DNA from: Syntrophobacteraceae bacterium
GTDB taxonomy: Bacteria > Desulfobacterota > Syntrophobacteria > Syntrophobacterales > Syntrophobacteraceae
Direction: 5' to 3'
Assembly (NCBI GenBank): GCA_025454175.1
Contig: JALOOX010000019.1
Span: 1 to 52,479 of the forward strand
DNA: 52,479 bases
Shown: piece by piece, positions 1 through 6,639 of the stretch
Layout: every line of letters begins with the position of its first letter
Numbering within the stretch: position 1 is the stretch's first letter
Position numbers and translations under genes: made by a program
Notes under the pieces: generated by a model
The model's database searches: none
Told to the model about the DNA's origin: nothing
The model's input: the letters and a program-made list of their open reading frames with translations, nothing else

Positions 1-461
1 ACCAGTGACCTGCCTTCAAGTTGAATTCCAGGTGACCGCTATGCGGCAAGTCTTTTACGGAAGCACACCAGACCAGCCAAGCCAAAGCCGAACCGTCAGC
101 GGATAAGCCTTCGGGAGATGGTCCGAGGTAATTGGGTATACTGCCAAGCGGCACCATACCGGTATCAGATGTCCATCGAAACCCTACCGGTCCCCATCCA
201 CCTCCCGGCTGAGAACCGGCGTCACTATACCCAGTCGCAACGGACCCATTGGCTGAGACCCCTGCTGCAACACTGGAAAAATCGCCGCCAGGCAAGTCTC
301 CAAGGCCGCAGAAGGAAGATGCCGACGTACTGCCTGCAGCGGCTTCACTACCGGACACTTTTTTTCAGGGCCCCAGACTTCGTGCGGAACTTTTTTTCTC
401 TCTTGTGACCTATACAGGCTGAAACCCCTCCAACTCAAACATGTACAGAGGAGAACCGTCC
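1..461. other. gene-free left edge
   Basis: No reading frame here resembles a known protein. The segment precedes the transposase remnant and ends in the pyrimidine-rich stretch around 358-405 and a GAGGAGA ribosome-binding-like sequence at about 450. It may be the outer flank of the insertion element, but no terminal inverted repeat could be identified because the window starts here. Confidence 0.4.
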
Positions 462-1056
462 ATGTCTGACGCCAAAAAACGTTCACGGCGACCCTTTCGG
501 CGCTCAATAAGATCTCCGGGGCCAAACACACTGGCAACCAGGCCCGCCACCTGAATACCCTGGTTGGTCTCGTCTGCGGAATCATCGGGGCTCAAAGCGT
601 CCAATTGCCGGCGGTTGCCAAAACAACCCCGACCAGCGAGGGAGGCTACACAGGTCGCCGCACTTCGACGGAGAGCCAGATCAAGCGTTTCTGTCGTTGG
701 CTGAAAAACGAGGAGGTGACACATGCGATCTTCTTCCTCCCTTTCGCTCGGCAGATCCTGCGGACATCATCCCATGCACCACCGGTGCTGGTGATTGATG
801 GGACCGTCGTTGGACGGGGCTGCATGGCTCTCGTCGTCGCGGTCGTCTACAAGCAAAGAGCATTGCCCATCGCGTGGTTGCTCGAGAAAAAGGGGCACTT
901 CAGCGAAGAGCGGCCAACATGTGTTGATTCGGAGTGTCAAGGAGATGATTTCGTATGAGGCGGATGTCGTGCTCCTTGGAGATGGAGAATTTGACGGTGT
1001 CGACCTGCAGGGCGTTGTGAAGCACTGGAACTGGGACTATGTTTTGCGCTCATCCT
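462..1056 (+). pseudogene. IS4-type transposase remnant
   Basis: Degenerate DDE transposase of IS4 type. An ATG at 462 follows a GAGGAGA ribosome-binding site, but the similar protein lies in another frame from about 482, so there is a frameshift at about 473-481. That frame reads LNTLVGLVCGIIGAQS, then IKRFCRWLKNEEV, then VLVIDGTVVGRGC with a likely first catalytic Asp. A second frameshift near 905-918 moves the reading to VKEMISYEADVVLLGDGEFDG, which carries the likely second Asp. Similarity stops at YVLRSS, after about 195 residues; family members are usually about twice that, so the catalytic C-terminal half with the Glu is missing. The element cannot be active. It abuts a defence-gene fragment, which suggests deletion through the insertion. 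Assignment to IS4 is from recalled family motifs. Confidence 0.75.
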
Positions 1057-1059
1057 GAA

Positions 1060-1257
1060 CTGAAGCCGCATCTTGGACACGGTCTGGTCAGGGAAGGTCT
1101 GCACAAGATCGCCAAGCATTTCGCCTCGGCATCGCACGTTGGCCCAACCGCGGTGGCCGATTTCGAAGAAGTGGCGGACTCTGAAGAACGGGAGATGATT
1201 CAGCGGGATGCCTATGAGCGCGTCAGCTACGTTCTGGCCAAGCTGGGAGTGAAATGA
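1060..1257 (+). pseudogene. 3' fragment of gene upstream of brxL
   Basis: An open frame without its own start joins the end of the transposase remnant and runs to a TGA that overlaps the next ATG (ATGA), the arrangement of translationally coupled genes. The visible tail contains VADFEEVADSEEREMIQRDA and ends YVLAKLGVK. In type 1 BREX loci the gene before brxL is pglZ, so this may be the C-terminus of a PglZ or another BREX component. I do not recognise the sequence itself and that naming is contextual. The 5' part has been lost at the junction near 1056-1110. Confidence 0.35.
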
Positions 1258-1412
1258 ACGACAAGTTCCAAGAGATCTTTCGGGGCAAGGTGGTCAACAA
1301 GGCTCATACCATCAACACGGGTTTGGATGAGCTCCCTCGTTATGTGCTCGAGTACTTGATTGACAACTACTGCGAGGAGGAAACCTTCCACGAGGACATG
1401 GCCAAGGTCGTA
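1254..1412 (+). pseudogene. brxL: BrxL N-terminal fragment (BREX remnant)
   Basis: The first 53 codons match the start of BrxL, the Lon-like AAA+ protease of BREX phage-defence systems. Diagnostic features are [10 protein letters not shown] near the start and [11 protein letters not shown] at residues 30-40, a pattern recalled from BrxL (VVRKDL... VYVLEYLL..YC). After residue 53 the sequence turns into an unrelated 13-bp tandem repeat, so about 90% of the gene (usually over 600 codons), including the AAA+ and protease domains, is gone. The start overlaps the stop of the preceding fragment. Nothing else of a BREX system remains in the window, so this is a dead relic. Confidence 0.65.
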
Positions 1413-1425
1413 GATACCAAAATTG

Positions 1426-1457
1426 CTTGCTCTTCGTGCTTGCTCTTCGTGCTTGCT
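1426..1457. repeat. 13-bp direct repeat, 2.5 copies
   Basis: CTTGCTCTTCGTG occurs twice in tandem and is followed by a partial third copy. It sits exactly where brxL homology ends, so it may mark the deletion junction. Confidence 0.7.
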
Positions 1458-1570
1458 GTTTCATCAAGAAGGAGGCGTGAGACCCCCTCCGTTTTGCGTT
1501 TTTCTCGAACGTTGCAGGAATCCAGTGGCAAGGAACTGAAAATTCCAGCAATGCCTCGCTGGATGTCCTT

Positions 1571-1678
1571 TCATGCTCGCCAGGAACCCTTGCTGCAAAA
1601 GATCTCCTTGCGCTCGTTTCCCCTCGATGTAACGTGGTGCAATGCGCCAGGATGCTCGATGCGAAGCGACCGAGCCAG
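1571..1678 (-). pseudogene. REP-associated tyrosine transposase (RAYT) N-terminal remnant
   Basis: On the minus strand the frame reads [20 protein letters not shown] followed by NERKEIF. This is close to the recalled N-terminus of Y1_Tnp/RAYT transposases ([25 protein letters not shown]). A stop codon follows at 1571-1573, after about 35 residues. The HUH-type active site and catalytic tyrosine of a ~200-residue protein are absent, so it is a relic. RAYTs are known to mobilise REP palindromes, which matters because palindromic repeats occur elsewhere in the window. The rest of 1413-1857 holds no recognisable gene. Confidence 0.75.
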
Positions 1679-1857
1679 CGTCTGTTCCCCCGTTGGTTCG
1701 TTTCCTCATTCTCACGACGTTGGACTGTAATGGTTGGGAGTCTTTGCAGACCGATCCCGGTGTGTCAGGAGTGTAGGTTTGACCCCTTTCTCCCCAACAG
1801 CATTGCCCTCAAGGGGCACTGGAAAGCACCTGAGCAGTCCATCCGCGCCCGACTGCA

Positions 1858-3273
1858 TCAGGGGATGGGTTTATGGAGCTGCTTCAGATTCTCCCACAGA
1901 GACTCCACCTGTTCCCGTGTGGTCTTGAGGTCCCCTTCATTATTGATGAGGTAGCTGGCGAAAGCCTTCTTCTCCTCGATGGGGAGCTGGGCCTTCAGTA
2001 TATTGGCGGCGTTTTCCACGCTGATGCCGTCGCGCTCGGCAAGGCGTTTGACCTGCTCATCCGCCGGGATGTGGACGACCACGACGGCATCGAAGAGGTA
2101 GGAGAGGTTCAGCTCGATGAGCAGCGGCACCGCCACCTGAATGACGGCATCGGGGTCCTTTTCCGTGATGGCATTGACCTGGTTGAAGAATTCCTCATAG
2201 ATGGGAGGATGCGTGAAGCTCTCCAGCACCTTTCGTTTCTCGATATCTCGAAAAACGAGGTCCGAGAGTTTTTTGCGATCCAGATGGCCGTCAGGCTGCA
2301 GGACCTGCTTTCCAAAGTAATCGACGATTTTTGCCAGGGCCGGAGTACCCGGTTCCACCACCTGACGGGCGATGAGGTCGAAGTCGATGACCGGGGAGCC
2401 CAATTCATCGAGCATTCCCGACACGGTGGTCTTGCCGCAGGCAATTCCTCCGGTCACCGCGACCAGGAGGGGATTGCCTTTCCCCTTCGCCTTCTTCATG
2501 ACTTCATCCAGGTTTTTGTAAGCAACCGGGAATTGAAGCGCCACATCCGTTTCCGCACCCGCAAAACTGATGGGATAGCGAACTCCCCTGCGATAGAGGG
2601 CTTCCATGCCATGCAGCGCTTTTTCCATCAGGTCGCCGGGTACGGCCATGACCAGGTCTTCATCCTGAACGTGCCCGTAGCGCCTCTCCCCGTAACATGG
2701 AATGGCGAGGGAAGGTTTGTGGGTGTTGAAGCATCGTGCAATGGCGTCCGAACAGGACGACTCGCCCACGCAATAGAACTGCATGACCTCGTACCGGCTG
2801 AACTGAAGAGCGTTGATGAGGATCATCATCTGGGCTGGATTGGCATAGATCAGGACCATGTCGGGCTCGAAAGGGTTGTACACCTGAGGCGCCATGGCCA
2901 CAGCTTCGTATTCTCCCAGGGGAAGCCTCGGGATGGACGCTTCGACCTTTCGACCATCCTCCTTGGTGGCCATCCAGACGATGCTCCGGAAGGTGCCGTC
3001 CCTGTGGTTTTCGGGGATGTCCGATAAACCGATGATGGAGGGACAGGACGCGAACATGAAGTCGTCCACATCGGCGCCCACGGTCCAATCGAAGCTGCGA
3101 GCCTGAGTGATGAGCTGGCAAAGCGTCACTTTGTGGCTGGGCCTTCGCAGGAAGGGAATTCCGCTGAGCTCAGTCCTTTTTCGCAGCATCTTGAAACCCA
3201 CTGGAAAGTACTTGAGGCGCATCAGAAGCTCCAGCCGCCGGATCAGTTTTTCCCAGTCGCGTTGTACTTCCAT
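1858..3273 (-). CDS. coaE: DUF169-dephospho-CoA kinase fusion
   Basis: The protein has 471 residues. Residues 1-260 form a DUF169 domain, a family of unknown function common in anaerobes. It has conserved-looking cysteines at C52, C77, C168, C174, C181 and C193. Residues 268-471 form a dephospho-CoA kinase, which phosphorylates the 3'-OH of dephospho-CoA in the last step of CoA synthesis. It has P-loop GGIACGKTT (275-283), VIDFDLIARQVVEPG, LDRKKLSDLVF and VPLLIE. CoaE alone is ~200 aa, so this half looks complete. Start: GGAGAGAA lies six bases before ATG. It begins 12 bp after the DUF2889-PHP gene and is the last gene of that operon. The DUF169 half may add a cysteine-based regulatory or metal site; that is inference. 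Confidence 0.9.
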   Translation of the reverse strand: MEVQRDWEKLIRRLELLMRLKYFPVGFKMLRKRTELSGIPFLRRPSHKVTLCQLITQARSFDWTVGADVDDFMFASCPSIIGLSDIPENHRDGTFRSIVWMATKEDGRKVEASIPRLPLGEYEAVAMAPQVYNPFEPDMVLIYANPAQMMILINALQFSRYEVMQFYCVGESSCSDAIARCFNTHKPSLAIPCYGERRYGHVQDEDLVMAVPGDLMEKALHGMEALYRRGVRYPISFAGAETDVALQFPVAYKNLDEVMKKAKGKGNPLLVAVTGGIACGKTTVSGMLDELGSPVIDFDLIARQVVEPGTPALAKIVDYFGKQVLQPDGHLDRKKLSDLVFRDIEKRKVLESFTHPPIYEEFFNQVNAITEKDPDAVIQVAVPLLIELNLSYLFDAVVVVHIPADEQVKRLAERDGISVENAANILKAQLPIEEKKAFASYLINNEGDLKTTREQVESLWENLKQLHKPIP

Positions 3274-3285
3274 ATTCTTCTCTCC

Positions 3286-4521
3286 TCAGGATGTATGGAC
3301 TTCCGCAGGCCGGTGCCCCGGGACCGGTGCACCTTTTTCACGTCTGAAGGCAACCGGTGCGCAGTCCCCGCTCCGGAGGGCTTGAATCAGTTCCGCTTCC
3401 GTATGAATCTCAGCGAAGAAGCGTGTGGCATAAGCCCCCACTTCCGCCACCTCATGGGCGTCACTGCCGCCGGTTGCGGGAAGCCCCAAACTCCGCGCCA
3501 CACTCGATGCGAACCGGTTCTCCTTCTCCGTCACCTTTCCGTTCAAAACCTCGATGGCGTTCACGTGTTGAAAGAGAGGCCTCTGAGCAGCCCCCTCGGG
3601 GGTCAGGCCCAGCTGGTCTCCACTGAAGGTCAGGAATCCCCGGAAGGGATGGGCGACTATCAGAAATCCGTCCGCGGCGAGGACTTCCCGCCTGAGATCC
3701 TGGAGCTTGATGATTCCCCGGATGTCTCTGTCCAAACCGAAGACGAGCATGTCTCCCTGGTCCGTGGTGATCTCGTTGCCGCGGAATATGGGAAAGCCGT
3801 GCTTCTGCTTCAGTTCCTCCACCCGCGCTGGTGACCAGACATGGTTGTGGTCCGTGAGGCACAGGCCGTTCAAGCCGATCCGTTTGGCTTCCTCGATCAT
3901 CGCCTCGGCCGACGCGGAGCTGCAGGGCGAAGCCGGGAACGTGTGCACGTGGAGGTCGATCACAAACCCATCGGATGAAGGATCCAGTCTGGTGGGGCCG
4001 GGCTCGGGCGAATGCGGCCCTTCCCGGGTCACCTCCACGCGCATGGCCGAAGGCGGGGGCGTGCTTGGCCGCGCCAAGGGCGATGATTTCCCCTCGCCGC
4101 AGATCCTCCCCCCAGCCTCCTCGTTCAAAAAGCCCTGGAAAGTGAGGTCCGGCCTGGCAACCTTCGCATCTTCCCATCGAGCCACCCTGGCCGCTTCGGT
4201 GGCTGCGTGGCAGCATTCGATCAAAAGGTTCGCGAAATGACGGCAGCCTTTCCTCCCGATGATCTTGTTCATCCTGCCGTCGATTTCATCGTCTATATGA
4301 AATCCCCTGGCTTCCTGAAGAAAAGGGATGGCGGAAGGACACTCGGGCGTGGTCCGACGGTTCCATTTCCCGGCGACGGACAGGATCTGAAGATCCCTGA
4401 TCCCGATGCAAAGATCGACCTCGAGGCCGTAGATGTCATCATCGAGGAGACCGTGAATGGATAAGGTATTCTGATCCTTCCTGGCTGCGGAGACGACTTT
4501 GTTGCGAGCGAACTTCAGCAT
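3286..4521 (-). CDS. DUF2889-PHP domain fusion protein
   Basis: 411 residues from the chosen start. Residues 1-~135 are a DUF2889-like domain (LDDDIYGLEVDLCIGIRDL, GRKGCRHFANLLIECCHA). A Pro/Ser-rich linker of about 45 residues follows. The rest is a PHP phosphoesterase domain: DLHVHT at about 190, LTDHNH, EITTDQGDML, VAHPFRG and GGSDAHE, the His/Asp set that binds metal in PHP proteins. Substrate is unknown; stand-alone PHP proteins of this size include nucleoside-phosphate and oligoribonucleotide phosphatases. An earlier ATG at 4605 would overlap the upstream gene by 56 bp; the ATG at 4521 has AAGAGG upstream and matches where DUF2889 proteins begin. It lies 28 bp after the lone DUF2889 gene. 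Confidence 0.85.
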   Translation of the reverse strand: MLKFARNKVVSAARKDQNTLSIHGLLDDDIYGLEVDLCIGIRDLQILSVAGKWNRRTTPECPSAIPFLQEARGFHIDDEIDGRMNKIIGRKGCRHFANLLIECCHAATEAARVARWEDAKVARPDLTFQGFLNEEAGGRICGEGKSSPLARPSTPPPSAMRVEVTREGPHSPEPGPTRLDPSSDGFVIDLHVHTFPASPCSSASAEAMIEEAKRIGLNGLCLTDHNHVWSPARVEELKQKHGFPIFRGNEITTDQGDMLVFGLDRDIRGIIKLQDLRREVLAADGFLIVAHPFRGFLTFSGDQLGLTPEGAAQRPLFQHVNAIEVLNGKVTEKENRFASSVARSLGLPATGGSDAHEVAEVGAYATRFFAEIHTEAELIQALRSGDCAPVAFRREKGAPVPGHRPAEVHTS

Positions 4522-4549
4522 ATGAGAGACCTCTTCATGCGGGATCACG

Positions 4550-5047
4550 CTATCGGGGCGGATCGATTCCTTCGACCAGTCGACTTCCGGGCGCAAAGGC
4601 TGCACAACGGTTGTAAAGTCGAATGTTGTCCTTCACCATCTTCGAGAAGAACTCCAGTTTCCCTGCTTCGCTCACCGGGGCCTGCACCAGGATGTCCTTG
4701 GTGATCGACAGGATGATTCCCTGGCAGCATTCTTCCACCATGTAGGCGAGCTGCCGGAGGTGGTCTTCCTCTCCCACGAGCCCTTTGATGATTTTGAGCA
4801 TGCCGGCCCCGATGCGCACACCCAGAAGCTTCTGAAGGATCCCGTGGAGGTCGTCCACCCTCTGCCATTCATGATGGAATTCCCCGCCGGCCATCGTGAT
4901 CTCGAGGTCCGGCAGGCTGGCCCGGATCTCGATCGATGCGGAGGTGAACGTATCCCGAAGGCTGCACACCGACCGCAGCGTACGCTCGTCGAGGCGCTCC
5001 ACCCGGGTGCATCGATTCATGGAGAATTTGAGAATGTTTTCGGACAT
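4550..5047 (-). CDS. DUF2889 domain protein
   Basis: 165 residues, no signal peptide or membrane segment. It is paralogous in plan to the N-terminal domain of the next gene: a short basic start (ILKFSMNRCTRVERLDERTL), an immunoglobulin-like beta region ending in LPDLEITMAGGEFHHEW, then GVRIGAGMLKIIKGLVGEEDHL and ECCQGIILS. The two share the ...CRHFANLLIECC / ...LRQLAYMVEECC pattern. DUF2889 has no known function. Start chosen at ATG 5047 because AAAGGAG lies ten bases upstream; the in-frame ATG at 5116 has none. First gene of the three-gene minus-strand operon with the DUF2889-PHP and DUF169-CoaE fusions. Confidence 0.8.
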   Translation of the reverse strand: MSENILKFSMNRCTRVERLDERTLRSVCSLRDTFTSASIEIRASLPDLEITMAGGEFHHEWQRVDDLHGILQKLLGVRIGAGMLKIIKGLVGEEDHLRQLAYMVEECCQGIILSITKDILVQAPVSEAGKLEFFSKMVKDNIRLYNRCAAFAPGSRLVEGIDPPR

Positions 5048-5324
5048 GTTGTCACGCTCCTTTGTTCCCGCTACACCCCTGATCTTCCACTGACTCCCCA
5101 ATGCGCAATGAGCCACTCATTCTCTCCCCTGCGGGGGGAATGCCGCAATACCGGACGGTTGGCGGCAAAATACCAGGTTGAACCCCGTATTGAGGGGAGA
5201 TGAGAGTCAGGAACGCCTGCTGCGTCTCATGGGTGACTTTCCGAAAGACGAGCTTACCCGGAGGATGGATAAACAGCGCGTCTTCCCATTTCGGGCATGG
5301 GGGTGAATGGGGCGGGAGTCGTGG

Positions 5325-6275
5325 CTATTCGAGGGAAAGCAGGTGGGATCGAAGGTTGGCTCCGCGGTTCTTGAGTCCCAGTTTCCTTCGAATATTCTCC
5401 CGGTGGAACTCGACCGTCCTCGGGGAAACCCCCAGGATCCCCGCGATATCCTTGCTCGAATGCCCCCCCTTGATGAGATTGGCGGTCAGGATCTCCTGTG
5501 GCGTGAAGCTCAGGTGCATGGACGAGAGTCGACGGGAAAAAGGGGAGATGACCTTTTCGAGGTTGGCGCAGACGACATCCAGCAAAGCGGATTGCTCGGG
5601 AGTCAGACGACTGGTCCTGAGTCGATTCAGGTGCGGAAATGCGAGCTCATGGATGTTGGAGACGACGTTGTCTTCCAGCTCCTTTCTGTCCTCTTCACGG
5701 GCCTTGAGCATGACCCGCAGCGCGATGTTGGCCTCTTCGAGGGTCCGGGACTTGACGTCGAGCTCACATGTTTGCCGGTTCAGAAGGGCTACGGCGCGTC
5801 TCCTTTCCGCAATCTGCTCCTTCAACCGCTCGTTGGCCTTCATGAGCTCCGCCGTTCGTTCGGCAACTCTCGATTCCAGTTTGTCGTTCGCCTCCCGAAG
5901 GGCGTCTTCCGCCCGCCTCCGATCTGAAATATCCCGGGTGACGTACACCATCCCCGTCAATTGCCCGCCCTTGTCCAGAATTGGCGAGGCGGACACGAGA
6001 AAGGTCTTGTCGAGAACCCGGTTTCTGAACTCGGCCCGGTGAGTTTTCCGGTCTTTCAGGACCAGGGAAGCCGGGCATCGCTTGCAGTGCGACGCCTTGC
6101 CCCAAAACAGCTCGTAGCAGTGAATATTTTCCACCGCGGTCCGATCGATTCCGAAGGACTCCGCAATGGCTCGATTCATTCTGACGACCCTGAGCTCGGG
6201 GTCCAGAATGGTCACAAAATCATCAATGGCGTCGAAGGTTCGTTCCCATTCTTCCTTTGCCTCGAGGTAGCGCAT
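5325..6275 (-). CDS. PAS-LuxR transcriptional regulator
   Basis: 316 residues. A PAS domain fills residues ~10-120 (TFDAIDDFVTILDPELRVVRMN ... TGMVYVTRDISDRRRAEDAL). It holds a cysteine cluster, CYELFWGKASHCKRCP, of the kind seen in PAS domains that may sense redox or bind a cofactor. A long coiled coil follows (~120-200). A GerE/LuxR helix-turn-helix ends the protein (FTPQEILTANLIKGGHSSKDIAGILGVSPRTVEFHRENIRRKLGL). It is therefore a cytoplasmic one-component or partner-fed transcription factor. The frame is open for another 36 codons upstream but with no standard start codon, so ATG 6275 is used; a lost N-terminus cannot be excluded. A 32-bp palindrome lies 143 bp upstream and could be its operator. 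Confidence 0.85.
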   Translation of the reverse strand: MRYLEAKEEWERTFDAIDDFVTILDPELRVVRMNRAIAESFGIDRTAVENIHCYELFWGKASHCKRCPASLVLKDRKTHRAEFRNRVLDKTFLVSASPILDKGGQLTGMVYVTRDISDRRRAEDALREANDKLESRVAERTAELMKANERLKEQIAERRRAVALLNRQTCELDVKSRTLEEANIALRVMLKAREEDRKELEDNVVSNIHELAFPHLNRLRTSRLTPEQSALLDVVCANLEKVISPFSRRLSSMHLSFTPQEILTANLIKGGHSSKDIAGILGVSPRTVEFHRENIRRKLGLKNRGANLRSHLLSLE

Positions 6276-6417
6276 CTCGGCTTCTTTCCATGGGCTGGCA
6301 CCTCTGCGGTTGACGACCGGATTGTCCCGATCAAACCTTTCACGAATTGCAGCTTCGGGTGGAGGAAGATATTTGCATATTCATGGAATGTTTTCCACCA
6401 TCAGGGTTACTGTGCGA

Positions 6418-6449
6418 TGTCTGTTATGTTGATCTCAACATAACAGACA
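6418..6449. promoter_or_regulatory. 32-bp near-perfect palindrome
   Basis: TGTCTGTTATGTTGA, then TC, then its exact reverse complement: 15-bp arms with a 2-bp centre. There is no U-tract on either side, and such a tight centre disfavours a terminator. It lies in the region upstream of the PAS-LuxR gene and downstream of the protease gene, so an operator for a dimeric regulator is the likeliest role. Confidence 0.6.
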
Positions 6450-6535
6450 CCGTTTTGCAGCCCATCTGCTCGAAAAGGGCTTGAGCCTCCCGGAAACCCG
6501 AAAGTCCAAACTCGAAACTTTTCAGAGCAGTTCCC

Positions 6536-6627
6536 CATGGCCGTTCGGGCCACCCTAAACAATGAAAAGTGGCTCACTGAGGCTGGTTTCTAACTTGAAA
6601 CCTTAAACTTGAAACTTTTCGCACCAG
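6536..6627. repeat. dispersed intergenic repeat, copy 1
   Basis: Shares roughly 80-85% identity by eye with 39801-39899. Common blocks are CGGGCCACCCT, ACAATGAAAAG, GAAACCTTAAACT and ACTTTTCGCA. It lies just 3' of the protease gene. A partial echo (ACTCGAAACTTTTC) occurs at about 6510-6523. No coding capacity. Confidence 0.65.
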
Positions 6628-6639
6628 TACTCACGGGTG

